A DNA stretch of 26,446 bases, taken from positions 1 to 26,446 of the forward strand of contig LUJM01000058.1 of the NCBI GenBank assembly GCA_001689415.1. Reading direction: 5' to 3'. Source of the DNA: Bacteroidales bacterium M2. GTDB taxonomy: Bacteria > Bacteroidota > Bacteroidia > Bacteroidales > Muribaculaceae. Under the pieces are notes generated by a model. The model worked only from the letters and a program-made list of their open reading frames with translations, did no database searches and had not been told where the DNA came from. Of this stretch, positions 7,894 through 15,023 are shown in pieces. Position 1 is the first letter of the stretch. Every line of letters begins with the position of its first letter. The position numbers and the translations under genes were made by a program.

Positions 7894-8436
7894 ATGAAAC
7901 TTTTGGGGCAAAATCTGCACCTAATGAGTCAAAACAAACTAAATATGACAGCCCCACCAACAAATGAAAAGGATTTTGCCTCGCTCATAGAGCAGCACTC
8001 CGGAATCATAAATAAAGTCAGCTATTTCTATGCTACAGATAAGTTGCCGTTTGATGATATTCGCCAAGAAATCTATGTCAATATTTGGCTGGGATTAAAA
8101 CAATTCCGTGGCAACAGCAAAATATCCACATGGATCTACCGTGTAGCAGTAAACTCGGCTCTCATGGCCTTGCGCTCGTCTAAATCAACAATCGATACTG
8201 TGCCACTTGATTTCAGCCTGCTTGACATTTCATCCGAGTTTGATGATACGCAAAAAGAGAATCTTCAAGTTTTGCATTCGCTGATTAATAGACTTGAAGA
8301 TATAGAAAAAGCTATCATACTCCTGTGGCTCGATGAATACTCGTATGATGAAATAGCCGACACACTCGGACTTAAACGCAACACTGTTGCAGTTAAAATT
8401 CACCGAATCAAAGAAAAACTCTCAAAACAGCTATAA
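7894..8436 (+). CDS. RNA polymerase ECF-type sigma factor
   Basis: The product is 180 aa from ATG 7894. Region 2 is evident in FASLIEQHSG...DDIRQEIYVNIWLGLKQFRG...STWIYRVAVN, the region that binds core polymerase and melts the -10 element. Region 4 is evident in DIEKAIILLWLDEYSYDEIADTLGL, a helix-turn-helix reading the -35 element. The start is uncertain: ATG 7924 and ATG 7945 are also in frame, and similar proteins usually start close to the NEKDFASLIEQ segment; a TTG at 7864 is unlikely because it overlaps the promoter-like box. The next gene starts 1 nt after the stop, so the pair is translationally coupled, as is usual for an ECF factor and its regulator. Confidence 0.85.
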   Translation: MKLLGQNLHLMSQNKLNMTAPPTNEKDFASLIEQHSGIINKVSYFYATDKLPFDDIRQEIYVNIWLGLKQFRGNSKISTWIYRVAVNSALMALRSSKSTIDTVPLDFSLLDISSEFDDTQKENLQVLHSLINRLEDIEKAIILLWLDEYSYDEIADTLGLKRNTVAVKIHRIKEKLSKQL

Positions 8437-8437
8437 T

Positions 8438-8989
8438 ATGCAACTCGACGAATTAAAAAAAAGCATGTCAACACTTGAGCAAGTGCTCGCAAAGACAAAC
8501 TCAGACATAAAGATTAATGTGTCAACGTCCCAAACGGCCAAAACCAAGCTACTCAAAAAATTCCGTCAGGGATTTATATCCTGCATCATACTTGCTATAG
8601 TTTTCACGGCAATGGCATTTGGTAACGTAGAAACACAATCGTTTCCCAACTATCTCAAAATAAGCATGGCTGTTTGCCTTGTCTTGGGGGCGGCATGGTA
8701 TATCTTCATTTACTCTAAACTGAGCCGTATTGATGTTGCAACACTAAAACCTGCCAACTTATTTTCCAAAACGGCGAACATTAAACTCATGATGATTTCC
8801 GGAGAGGTGTTCTTCTTTGTTTGTCTCGTAGTCTTTTTCACACTCCTTTTCCAATCTTTCTGGAGTCATAACCAAATTGGTTTTTGGGCGATGGCTGCAA
8901 CCCTGCTGTTTGCAATCATTTATGGCATTGCATATATGTGGCCGCAATACATAAAGCTGTTCCGCGACCTCAATTCCATAAAGGAATAA
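8438..8989 (+). CDS. Four-TM membrane protein paired with the sigma factor
   Basis: The product is 183 aa. The N-terminus (1-45) is polar and helical, probably cytoplasmic, followed by four hydrophobic segments (beginning FISCIILAIVF, MAVCLVLGAAW, VFFFVCLVVFF and MAATLLFAIIY). ATG 8438 comes 1 nt after the sigma stop; a longer frame reading into the sigma gene lacks sense as a protein. Position suggests it holds or releases the sigma factor, but no zinc-finger or other anti-sigma motif is visible, so this is inference. An unrelated membrane role remains possible. Confidence 0.7.
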   Translation: MQLDELKKSMSTLEQVLAKTNSDIKINVSTSQTAKTKLLKKFRQGFISCIILAIVFTAMAFGNVETQSFPNYLKISMAVCLVLGAAWYIFIYSKLSRIDVATLKPANLFSKTANIKLMMISGEVFFFVCLVVFFTLLFQSFWSHNQIGFWAMAATLLFAIIYGIAYMWPQYIKLFRDLNSIKE

Positions 8990-9003
8990 ATCTTAATCCT
9001 GTA

Positions 9004-9035
9004 TTGCAGGATGCGACAGGATATGATTGTCTTTG
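9004..9035 (+). promoter_or_regulatory. Promoter of the WYL remnant
   Basis: TTG at 9004-9006 and TGTCTTTG at 9028-9035 (one mismatch to TAnnTTTG) are separated by 21 bases. This would give a short leader before ATG 9053, so the regulator remnant seems to have kept its original promoter. Confidence 0.4.
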
Positions 9036-9052
9036 CAAACAAAAATCTTCAA

Positions 9053-9193
9053 ATGACTCAACTGCAGAAGTATACTTGGCTGATTGATACCATTCGCCGG
9101 GCGGGGAAGATTTCTCACAAGGATTTGTCTGACCGCTGGGAGCGCAATAAGGATTTGAGCGCCTGCAAGATGTTTAAGAAGCGCGAAAAGTAA
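9053..9193 (+). pseudogene. Truncated N-terminus of a WYL-domain transcriptional regulator
   Basis: The 46-codon frame reads MTQLQKYTWLIDTIRRAG, KISHKDLSDRWERNKDLS and then stops. I recognise this as the N-terminal helix-turn-helix start of Bacteroidales WYL-domain regulators, which normally run for about 300 residues. After DLSACK the sequence diverges into a Lys-rich tail and a stop, and the rest of the HTH and the WYL domain are absent downstream. A strong hairpin follows immediately at 9209. Either a deletion remnant, or a genuine very small DNA-binding protein that could interfere with full-length relatives. Confidence 0.55.
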
Positions 9194-9208
9194 AAAAATA
9201 AGAAGAAT

Positions 9209-9254
9209 ATTAAGGGCTAACGAGACACAAAACTCGTTAGCCCTTAATTATTGT
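9209..9254. terminator. Bidirectional terminator with a 16-bp perfect stem
   Basis: ATTAAGGGCTAACGAG (9209-9224) pairs perfectly with its complement at 9233-9248 across an 8-nt loop. It lies between the converging WYL remnant and the minus-strand small membrane protein gene. AT-rich flanks on both sides fit termination in both directions. Confidence 0.75.
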
Positions 9255-9266
9255 CGTTTATGTTCC

Positions 9267-9485
9267 TTACCAAGCTCCATGATATTTACCAAACAGATAC
9301 AGTGTGAGCAGGGATAGCAGGCACATCGATATACTCACGATATATACAATCGCACGAAATTTGTTGTAGTACGCTTTGTCGTGCATCTTGCTGCCGGGTT
9401 TCCGGCGGCTAAGTGAAATATATACCCGCCCTAAGGGTATTATAGCCAAACCTACTCCCAATAGTAATGTTATGAAAAGTATCAT
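9267..9485 (-). CDS. Small two-TM membrane protein
   Basis: The product is 72 aa with hydrophobic segments at about 1-18 (MILFITLLLGVGLAIIPL) and 45-66 (IVYIVSISMCLLSLLTLYLF), separated by a basic loop RRKPGSKMHDKAYYNKFR. The positive loop suggests both ends face away from the cytoplasm. No family is recognised. It lies alone on the minus strand between two terminators, with the palindrome at 9498-9513 just upstream of its ATG. Hydrophobic pattern and isolation by terminators support a real gene. Confidence 0.5.
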   Translation of the reverse strand: MILFITLLLGVGLAIIPLGRVYISLSRRKPGSKMHDKAYYNKFRAIVYIVSISMCLLSLLTLYLFGKYHGAW

Positions 9486-9497
9486 GATTGCAGAGTT

Positions 9498-9513
9498 TTA
9501 GATAAGTATCTAA
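9498..9513. promoter_or_regulatory. Palindrome TTAGATA-AG-TATCTAA upstream of the small membrane gene
   Basis: A perfect 7-bp inverted repeat with a 2-bp centre lies 12 nt upstream of the start codon at 9485. Its position and symmetry fit a dimeric repressor site, but no cognate regulator is identified. Confidence 0.3.
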
Positions 9514-9515
9514 GA

Positions 9516-9560
9516 ATAAAAACCATACAAGACATAAATTGTTTGTATGGCTTTATTTTT
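9516..9560. terminator. Intrinsic terminator of the SDR gene
   Basis: CCATACAA (9523-9530) pairs with TTGTATGG (9543-9550). Read on the minus strand the stem is followed by TTTTTATTC, giving a U-tract downstream of the SDR stop at 9582. The plus-strand side is also T-rich. Confidence 0.65.
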
Positions 9561-9581
9561 GTCCTAACCTCACTCCTGATG

Positions 9582-10334
9582 CTATCCTGCCGAGAGGCCG
9601 CCGTCGATGAGGTAGAGGCCGCCGGAGCAGAAGCTCGAACGGTCGGAGGCAAGGAAGTGCACAAGCTCGGCAACTTCGTCGGGTTCTCCGGCACGGCCTC
9701 GGGCATAATCGGCATTTTCGGCAGCCCACATCGATTCAACGCTCTCGCCGGTGCGCTCAGAAACCTCGTTGAAGAGCCTGTCGACGAGCGGTGTACGCAC
9801 CGTTCCGGGGCATACGGCATTGACACGTACCCCTTTTGGCAGAAGGTCGAGAGTGAGACTTTTCACAATCTGTCCTAACGCCCCTTTGGTCATACCGTAG
9901 GCGAAGCTGGCCTTTTTGCCGGTCATCGACTGGTCCGAGGCATTGATTACCACAGTACCGCCGCCCGATGCTATAATTGCAGGAACTGCAGCCTTGAGGG
10001 TATGGAATGTGCCGTAAAGATTTGTCTTCACCACGAGGTCGAATTCTTCTTCGGGCGTATCGAGCATTGTATTTCGACGATGAATACCTGCGTTGCAGAA
10101 TACACTCGTCAGACCGCCGAAAGCCTCTACAGCGGCATCTACCGCAGCCTGCACCTCGGCGGCATCGCGGGTATCGGCATGGCGGTATAGAGCGCCGGTT
10201 TCTGCGGCAAGGGCCTGCCCGGCCTCATCGTTGATATCGGCAAATGCCACCTGCCAGCCCTCGGCTACAAAGCGCCTCACAGCGGCAGCCCCGATACCGG
10301 TACTTCCGCCGGTGATAAATATAGTATTTTTCAT
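9582..10334 (-). CDS. Short-chain dehydrogenase/reductase
   Basis: The product is 250 aa, the usual length for a classical SDR. It shows the cofactor loop TGGSTGIG (8-15), Asp33 at the end of the second strand (favouring NAD(H) over NADP(H)), NAG (81-83), the conserved Asn in KTNLYG, a Ser region NASDQS (131-136) and the catalytic YxxxK (Tyr146, Lys150). The PG-x-V-x-T motif CPGTVRTPL and a C-terminal IDGG are present. The substrate cannot be told; sugar, hydroxy acid or 3-oxoacyl substrates are all possible for this family. It lies downstream of ruvB on the same strand, separated by the heptad repeat element, and may be read through from it. Confidence 0.85.
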   Translation of the reverse strand: MKNTIFITGGSTGIGAAAVRRFVAEGWQVAFADINDEAGQALAAETGALYRHADTRDAAEVQAAVDAAVEAFGGLTSVFCNAGIHRRNTMLDTPEEEFDLVVKTNLYGTFHTLKAAVPAIIASGGGTVVINASDQSMTGKKASFAYGMTKGALGQIVKSLTLDLLPKGVRVNAVCPGTVRTPLVDRLFNEVSERTGESVESMWAAENADYARGRAGEPDEVAELVHFLASDRSSFCSGGLYLIDGGLSAG

Positions 10335-10350
10335 TGCTTTTAGTCTATGG

Positions 10351-10470
10351 TTTAGAGCTTAGTTGATATAGAGCTTAGTTGAGAGTTTAGAGTTTAGACA
10401 ATAGCTTCAGTCGACCCAACAGTTGGTAACTGCTAAACTCTAAACTAAGTTCTAAACTCTAAACTAAAAG
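10351..10470. repeat. Heptad-based intergenic repeat, copy A
   Basis: The left arm is built from TTTAGAG/CTTAGTTG units and the right arm from CTAAACT units, so the arms are roughly self-complementary around a core with AATAGCTTCA (10400-10409) and ACCCAAC. The stretch 10423-10452 is identical over 30 bp to the reverse complement of 23511-23540 in copy B. It fills the gap between the SDR and ruvB genes and overlaps no CDS. Confidence 0.75.
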
Positions 10471-10472
10471 AA

Positions 10473-11498
10473 TCATCCAAACAAGCCAAAATCATCATCT
10501 CTCTTAGCGCCGAGGTGTTCGTAAGCCAGCTGAGTCACCTCGCGGCCTCGCGGTGTACGCTTGATAAAACCCTCTTTGATAAGATATGGCTCATATACCT
10601 CTTCTATCGTGCCCGGGTCCTCGCCAAGAGCAGTCGCAATAGTGGTAAGGCCCACCGGACCGCCTTTGAACTTGCGTATAATAGTATGAAGTATCTTATT
10701 GTCGATTTCATCGAGGCCGTAGCGGTCGATATTGAGTGCCTCGAGCGCATAGCGTGCAATACCAAGGTCGATAGAGCCGTTGCCCTTGACCTGGGCGAAA
10801 TCACGCACACGGCGCAAGAGAGCGTTGGCAATACGGGGCGTGCCTCGGCTACGCATAGCGATTTCGTCGGCGGCATCATCGCTGCAGGCAACGCCGAGCA
10901 GCGATGCCGAACGCAATATGATACGACGCAGTACCGCGTGGTCATAATACTCAAGGTGACATTTGATGCCGAAGCGGGCACGCAGCGGCGAAGTCAGCAA
11001 GCCCGACCGTGTGGTCGCACCAACGAGGGTAAACGGACTGAGCGAAAGTTGCACGCTCCTGGCTCCGGGACCTTTGTCGATCATAATATCGATACGGTAG
11101 TCTTCCATGGCAGAGTAAAGGTACTCCTCTACCACAGGACTCAGGCGGTGTATCTCGTCGATAAACAGCACATCGTTTTCCTCAAGCGAGGTCAATATGC
11201 CGGCGAGGTCGCCGGGCTTGTCGAGTACCGGGCCGGATGTTATTTTAAGGCCTACACCAAGCTCGTTGGCAACGATACCGGCAAGGGTGGTTTTGCCAAG
11301 GCCGGGAGGGCCGAAAAGCAGGATATGGTCGAGAGCCTCGCTACGAAGCGTGGCGGCTTTTACAAACACTCGCAGGTTTTCGATAATCTTCTCCTGTCCG
11401 TTGAACGACTCAAAGCGCCCCGGACGGAGCGCTTTCTCGAAATCAGACTCAGAGCTGCCTACAGCCTGGCGACGTATGTCGAATTCTTCTTCTTCCAA
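10473..11498 (-). CDS. ruvB: Holliday junction branch-migration ATPase RuvB
   Basis: The product is 341 aa, normal for RuvB. Visible are Walker A GPPGLGKTT (63-71), Walker B LFIDEIH (111-117), sensor 1 GATTR (160-164), the Arg-finger region LTSPLRARFG, and the C-terminal winged helix ending in TPRGREVTQLAYEHLG. RuvB forms a hexameric ring that drives branch migration with RuvA before RuvC cleavage. The start codon is TTG at 11498-11496: an in-frame TAA lies directly upstream and no ATG or GTG is nearby, while the first residues fit known RuvB N-termini. AGGA lies about 10 nt before it. ruvA and ruvC are not in the window. Confidence 0.97.
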   Translation of the reverse strand: MEEEEFDIRRQAVGSSESDFEKALRPGRFESFNGQEKIIENLRVFVKAATLRSEALDHILLFGPPGLGKTTLAGIVANELGVGLKITSGPVLDKPGDLAGILTSLEENDVLFIDEIHRLSPVVEEYLYSAMEDYRIDIMIDKGPGARSVQLSLSPFTLVGATTRSGLLTSPLRARFGIKCHLEYYDHAVLRRIILRSASLLGVACSDDAADEIAMRSRGTPRIANALLRRVRDFAQVKGNGSIDLGIARYALEALNIDRYGLDEIDNKILHTIIRKFKGGPVGLTTIATALGEDPGTIEEVYEPYLIKEGFIKRTPRGREVTQLAYEHLGAKRDDDFGLFG

Positions 11499-11540
11499 TT
11501 ATTTTATTCCTTTTTTTAGGGGAGAGTTTTCCGGAAATTG

Positions 11541-11585
11541 AGAATGTAGAGTTTAGATTTTAGAATTATTGCGCCGAGGGTTTAA
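11541..11585. repeat. Degenerate trace of the heptad repeat
   Basis: The TAGAGTTTAGATTTTAG stretch upstream of ruvB resembles the arm units of the repeat at 10351-10470. No core is left, so it is either a decayed copy or a chance AT-rich similarity. Confidence 0.3.
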
Positions 11586-11587
11586 AC

Positions 11588-12643
11588 CTAAACCTTAAAA
11601 ATCTTCTTGTATATCAATTCAGGATTTATTGCAGTCATACACAAGTGGTCGCCACGGTGGCAAGGCTTGTTGCCAAAAACCGAACACGGCCTGCAGTCGA
11701 GAGGCAACTGTACGGTATCGGCATCGGTCTGTCGCCAGCCTTTGAAACCGCAATAGGGATGTGTCGCACCCCAAATGCTAAGCACCGGCGCACCGGCTAT
11801 GGCAGCAAGATGCATATTGGCCGAATCCATGGTCACTACAATGTCGAGGTGATTGAGCAGGGCCAACTCAACGGCAAAACCGTAGCGTTTCCCCGCCAAC
11901 GACACCGCACAGCTATATTCTGCGGCCCAGCGGCCAAGGACAGCCTGCTCCGACTCTCCGCCGCCGAACAGAAATACCCTGATGCGTTTACCGCCGTCGA
12001 CATCCTGCTGAATTCGCGCCAATACCTTCTCCATCATTTCGGGCGGATACACCTTGCCCTCATGAGCGGCAAACGGAGCTATTCCTATCCACATCTCACC
12101 CTCCGGTTTTGGTGGTGTGATTGCGGCAAAAACCGCCGGGTCGGCCTTGCTACGGCCATTGTAGAGGCCGTTGAATTGGTCGGTCAGGGGCAGGCCTGCC
12201 TTAAAGAAAGCCTCGCGGTAACGGGCCCTCTGCGAAATCAAGGGCAACATCACCTTGTTGTGTCGGCGCGTGAGGGCACGCCGCTTGGCACGTGGCTTGA
12301 ATATACGTGCCGAGGGCACGCCACGAAGCTTGAGCAACACCGCCAGCATCTTGGTGCGAAGCACATTGTGGAGGTCCACATAAATATCAGGATGACAACG
12401 GTCTACAAGCTCCGAAGCAAGTCGGCTCAAGCCCGCAATGCCATTGTAGTCTTTCTTAACATCAGCGCCGAGCACGGTAAGATTGGCCGGGGCATCGACA
12501 AATATCGATGTCATTGCCGGGCGTGTTACAAACACAAAGCGAGTCTGTGGATAACAACGGCATGCGCTATACACTACCGGCACTGTCATGGCCACGTCGC
12601 CCAAAGCCGAGAAGCGCGTCAACAGCACCGTGCGACCTTCCAT
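11588..12643 (-). CDS. Glycosyltransferase family 9 (heptosyltransferase-like)
   Basis: The product is 351 aa. The N-terminal Rossmann domain starts TRFSALGDVAMTVP (9-22), typical of GT9/WaaC-WaaF enzymes that add heptose or related sugars to the lipopolysaccharide core at the inner face of the inner membrane. The C-terminal domain has MDSANMHLAAIAGAPVLSIWG (272-292), the donor-binding signature, and a Cys cluster near the end (C317, C320, C328, C335) common in this branch. The exact sugar is unknown. It starts 1 nt after the stop of the DUF4254 gene, a pairing I recall from other Bacteroidales, so the two probably act together in LPS/glycan assembly. Confidence 0.88.
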   Translation of the reverse strand: MEGRTVLLTRFSALGDVAMTVPVVYSACRCYPQTRFVFVTRPAMTSIFVDAPANLTVLGADVKKDYNGIAGLSRLASELVDRCHPDIYVDLHNVLRTKMLAVLLKLRGVPSARIFKPRAKRRALTRRHNKVMLPLISQRARYREAFFKAGLPLTDQFNGLYNGRSKADPAVFAAITPPKPEGEMWIGIAPFAAHEGKVYPPEMMEKVLARIQQDVDGGKRIRVFLFGGGESEQAVLGRWAAEYSCAVSLAGKRYGFAVELALLNHLDIVVTMDSANMHLAAIAGAPVLSIWGATHPYCGFKGWRQTDADTVQLPLDCRPCSVFGNKPCHRGDHLCMTAINPELIYKKIFKV

Positions 12644-12644
12644 A

Positions 12645-13247
12645 TCACTTCTTATACAGTACCGGATTGGTATCGGTATCGTTGTACATCTTCATCTGTC
12701 GGTACACCTTCATATACTTGCGTCCGGCAGCAATATCGTCGAGAAGGGTGTCGATAGCCTCGGTAAGGTCGGCTCGCTGCTCGGTGAGTACTGCAAGTTT
12801 CGATGCACAGCGGTTGCGGTGCTCTGCCGAGGCATCGGTACGATCGACTTCAGCCTGCATATGATAAATCTTGAGAGCGAGAATCGACAGGCGGTCGAGA
12901 GCCCATGCCGGGCTTTCGGTGTTGATTGTCGCGTCGGCGGCCACTGCCACGTCCTTGTATGTGTCGCGGAAGTATGAATCAAGCTCCTCGACCATGTCGG
13001 TACGATCCTGATTCGACTTATCGATACGGCGTTTGAGCGCCAACGCTGCCAACGAGTCGATATCTGGGTCACGGATAATATCTTCGAGATGCCACTGCAC
13101 GGCATCGATACGGTTTTTGGCATATAGTACGCCCTCTATGCTCGTCGGCTCGTAGGGCTGGCGGCTGGTTGCGTCTACATCATCGTCTATATGGTAGTCT
13201 GCAACACTCTGCTCGAAAATTGCGTAAGCTTTTTCTGCGAATTTCAT
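12645..13247 (-). CDS. DUF4254 family protein
   Basis: The product is 200 aa, highly charged and almost entirely helical, beginning MKFAEKAYAIFEQSVADYH. It matches my memory of the DUF4254 family, found next to GT9 glycosyltransferases in Bacteroidota; its biochemical role is not known. No signal peptide, so cytoplasmic. It is the first gene of a minus-strand unit (DUF4254, GT9, possibly ruvB and SDR) and has a near-ideal promoter. Confidence 0.75.
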   Translation of the reverse strand: MKFAEKAYAIFEQSVADYHIDDDVDATSRQPYEPTSIEGVLYAKNRIDAVQWHLEDIIRDPDIDSLAALALKRRIDKSNQDRTDMVEELDSYFRDTYKDVAVAADATINTESPAWALDRLSILALKIYHMQAEVDRTDASAEHRNRCASKLAVLTEQRADLTEAIDTLLDDIAAGRKYMKVYRQMKMYNDTDTNPVLYKK

Positions 13248-13275
13248 TTTTATAAGGCGTTTAATCGGTTTGAGG

Positions 13276-13307
13276 CAAAGATAATGCTTTTTTTATATCT
13301 CTGCAAA
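13276..13307 (-). promoter_or_regulatory. Promoter of the DUF4254-GT9 unit
   Basis: On the minus strand TTTG (13307-13304) and TATCTTTG (13283-13276) are spaced by exactly 20 bases, a full match to the Bacteroidota consensus. Transcription should start near 13269, about 22 nt before the ATG at 13247. Confidence 0.75.
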
Positions 13308-13396
13308 ATAACTTTCGACTTTATTACCGCAAATTATCAAAAAACGTACGGGGATTTGGCTCGACAAGAGCCCGGCTATCCGAGACAAGCCACCTA

Positions 13397-14428
13397 TCAC
13401 ACACGGCCCGGGGCTGAGAGGATGTGATAGGCGAGTTGGTGGAAGAGTTCGTGTTCGTTCTGGCGCGAGCCTACACCTTTGCTCTTCACGTCGAAGTCGC
13501 GTATTGCACCGATAATTTCTACTATCTGCAGGGCATTGTAGCGGCTCATGCCGAGTTTTATACGCTTTAGCGCAAATGGTTTGCACCCTAGCGCGGCCAT
13601 TAAGCCGGCATCGCTTCGGTCGGGGGTGTAGTATGCTACCAACAGGTCGGTAAAGAAGTTGAATATCGATGCTGTGGCCATTACGAGTGGCACTGCCTTT
13701 GGGTTGCTCTTGAAGTAGGCAAGTATGCGGAATACACGCCGTGGGTCGCGGGCGGCAATGGCATCTACGAGTTCGAAGCTATTGTATTCGCGGCTGACAC
13801 CGATGTTGCGCTCTATAGCCTCGGGGGTAATCGACGCATTAGGCGGCAGCAAGGATGCCAGCTTATCGACCTCGTTGAATAGGCGGCTCAAATCCGTGCC
13901 GACAAAGTCGTGGAGCATCTCTACTGCCTTTTGATCGGCATTGAGACCTTTTTTACGTATATATTCGCTGATAAAAGCGGCAATATTCCAGTCGGCGATT
14001 TTCTTTGAGTCGAAAATCACTGCACCGCCTTTTTTAGCAGCGTCGAAGAGTTCTTTTCCTTTAAGGACAGCACCTCGGCTACATATAACCAGCACGGTAG
14101 TCGATACAGGGGCGGCAAGGTAATTTTTGAGTTTTGCAAGTTTGTCGGCACGTGCAGACTGGGCTTCTTTTACTATCACCACCTGTCGGTCGGCCATCAT
14201 AGGCACTCCTCGGCACAGATTGATTATAGTCTCGGGCTCGGTCTCGGGGGCGTAGACTACGTATTGGTTGAATTCCTTGTCGGCCTCGGGCAGCAGGTTT
14301 TCGAAGTCTTTGGCGAGGGCATCGATAAAGTAGCCTTCTTCTCCATGGAGTATATATACAGGCGCTATCTCGCCTTTTTTAAGCGACTTGCGAATGTCTT
14401 CGAAACTTGTTGCAGGGGCTGCGGCCAT
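13397..14428 (-). CDS. holA: DNA polymerase III subunit delta
   Basis: The product is 343 aa, normal for HolA. The N-terminal domain contains PVYILHGEEGYFIDAL (23-38), the usual start of the clamp-loader delta fold, followed by a VVIVKEAQ strand, the SRLFNEVDKLASLL segment of the middle domain and a C-terminal helical collar. Delta is the wrench of the clamp loader: it opens the beta clamp so that it can be placed on DNA, and it needs no ATPase site. The gene is divergent from the HsdR_N-like gene with only 54 bp between start codons. An inverted repeat CCTATCACA/TGTGATAGG (13393-13401, 13423-13431) overlaps its stop. Confidence 0.93.
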   Translation of the reverse strand: MAAAPATSFEDIRKSLKKGEIAPVYILHGEEGYFIDALAKDFENLLPEADKEFNQYVVYAPETEPETIINLCRGVPMMADRQVVIVKEAQSARADKLAKLKNYLAAPVSTTVLVICSRGAVLKGKELFDAAKKGGAVIFDSKKIADWNIAAFISEYIRKKGLNADQKAVEMLHDFVGTDLSRLFNEVDKLASLLPPNASITPEAIERNIGVSREYNSFELVDAIAARDPRRVFRILAYFKSNPKAVPLVMATASIFNFFTDLLVAYYTPDRSDAGLMAALGCKPFALKRIKLGMSRYNALQIVEIIGAIRDFDVKSKGVGSRQNEHELFHQLAYHILSAPGRV

Positions 14429-14482
14429 GTGGGGTCTTAATTGTTTGCGAAATTATTCGTAAATTTACAAAAATTTTTCGAC
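14429..14482. promoter_or_regulatory. Compact divergent promoter region with palindrome
   Basis: Only 54 bp separate the starts of holA and the HsdR_N-like gene. The centre holds a perfect palindrome GTAAATTTAC (14459-14468), in which TAAATTTA is one base from the -7 consensus on both strands. No matching -33 boxes at good spacing were found, so this is a weak call. Confidence 0.3.
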
Positions 14483-14956
14483 ATGGCTGCAAAGACGCAA
14501 TTAAATTTACCGGCTTACGATGTAGAACTTCGTCGCGATGAAGATTCGCGGCGTGGAGGGCTGGAGATATACGACCGTCTGCGCAGGAAATGGATAGCGT
14601 TGACCCCGGAGGAGTGGGTGCGGCAGCACTTTGTCAATTTCCTAATCACCCACCGCGCCTTTCCCGGCGAACTTATGGCAAACGAGGTGGCGCTGAAGCT
14701 CAACAACACCGCACGACGAGCCGACACGCTGGTCTACACCCGCTCGTTGAAGCCTCTGTGTGTTATAGAATACAAAGCCCCCGACATAGTACTGACTCAG
14801 AATGTTTTCGACCAGATTGCCCGCTACAACAGCGTAATCGAGGCCCCGTACCTGATTGTTAGCAACGGCATGCACCACTATTGCTGCCGCTATTCGGAAA
14901 GTGGCTACACATTTCTGCGAGAGATACCATGCTATAGCGATATGCTAGGGCTCTGA
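14483..14956 (+). CDS. Stand-alone HsdR_N-like PD-(D/E)xK protein
   Basis: The product is 157 aa. ATG 14483 is used rather than an upstream TTG at 14441, which lies in the promoter region. The core resembles the N-terminal nuclease domain of type I restriction R subunits: Glu68 in ANEVAL, Asp81 in RRADTLVY, and the E-x-K of VIEYKAPD (Glu96, Lys98), followed by a conserved Gln/Tyr segment FDQIARYN. There is no helicase or methylase part, and no hsdM/hsdS nearby. I recall similar short proteins beside holA in other Bacteroidales, so it is probably a conserved core protein in DNA maintenance and not part of a restriction system. The nuclease activity is inferred. Confidence 0.75.
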   Translation: MAAKTQLNLPAYDVELRRDEDSRRGGLEIYDRLRRKWIALTPEEWVRQHFVNFLITHRAFPGELMANEVALKLNNTARRADTLVYTRSLKPLCVIEYKAPDIVLTQNVFDQIARYNSVIEAPYLIVSNGMHHYCCRYSESGYTFLREIPCYSDMLGL

Positions 14957-14985
14957 TTTTAACATATGTTAAAAGCATTGAAAGA

Positions 14986-15017
14986 TTTCCATTTCACGCC
15001 TTTTTAGAATAACTTTG
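14986..15017 (+). promoter_or_regulatory. Promoter of the putative non-coding RNA
   Basis: TAACTTTG at 15010-15017 matches TAnnTTTG fully; TTTC at 14986-14989 sits 20 bases upstream as a near -33 element. Predicted start near 15024. No coding frame of note follows before the terminator at 15360-15396. Confidence 0.6.
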
Positions 15018-15023
15018 TAAGCG

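Noticed and set aside
10351..10470. Possible CRISPR or tandem-repeat array
   Set aside because: Units are 7 nt with mixed orientation and no spacers of constant length, and no cas genes are nearby.
10515..11519. Long open frame on the + strand opposite ruvB
   Set aside because: It is a mirror of the intact, motif-complete ruvB; its translation has no recognisable domain or signal.
11645..12757. 370-codon + strand frame opposite the GT9 gene
   Set aside because: It overlaps a well-supported glycosyltransferase throughout, and its translation has biased composition without domains.
13358..13431. Terminator hairpins behind holA
   Set aside because: The CCTATCACA inverted repeat overlaps the stop and lacks a U-tract; the GGCTC/GAGCC hairpin at 13358-13372 has a T-run only 13 nt later, so neither is convincing.
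14483..14956. Part of a type I restriction-modification system
   Set aside because: The protein lacks the helicase part and no methylase or specificity subunit is in the window.
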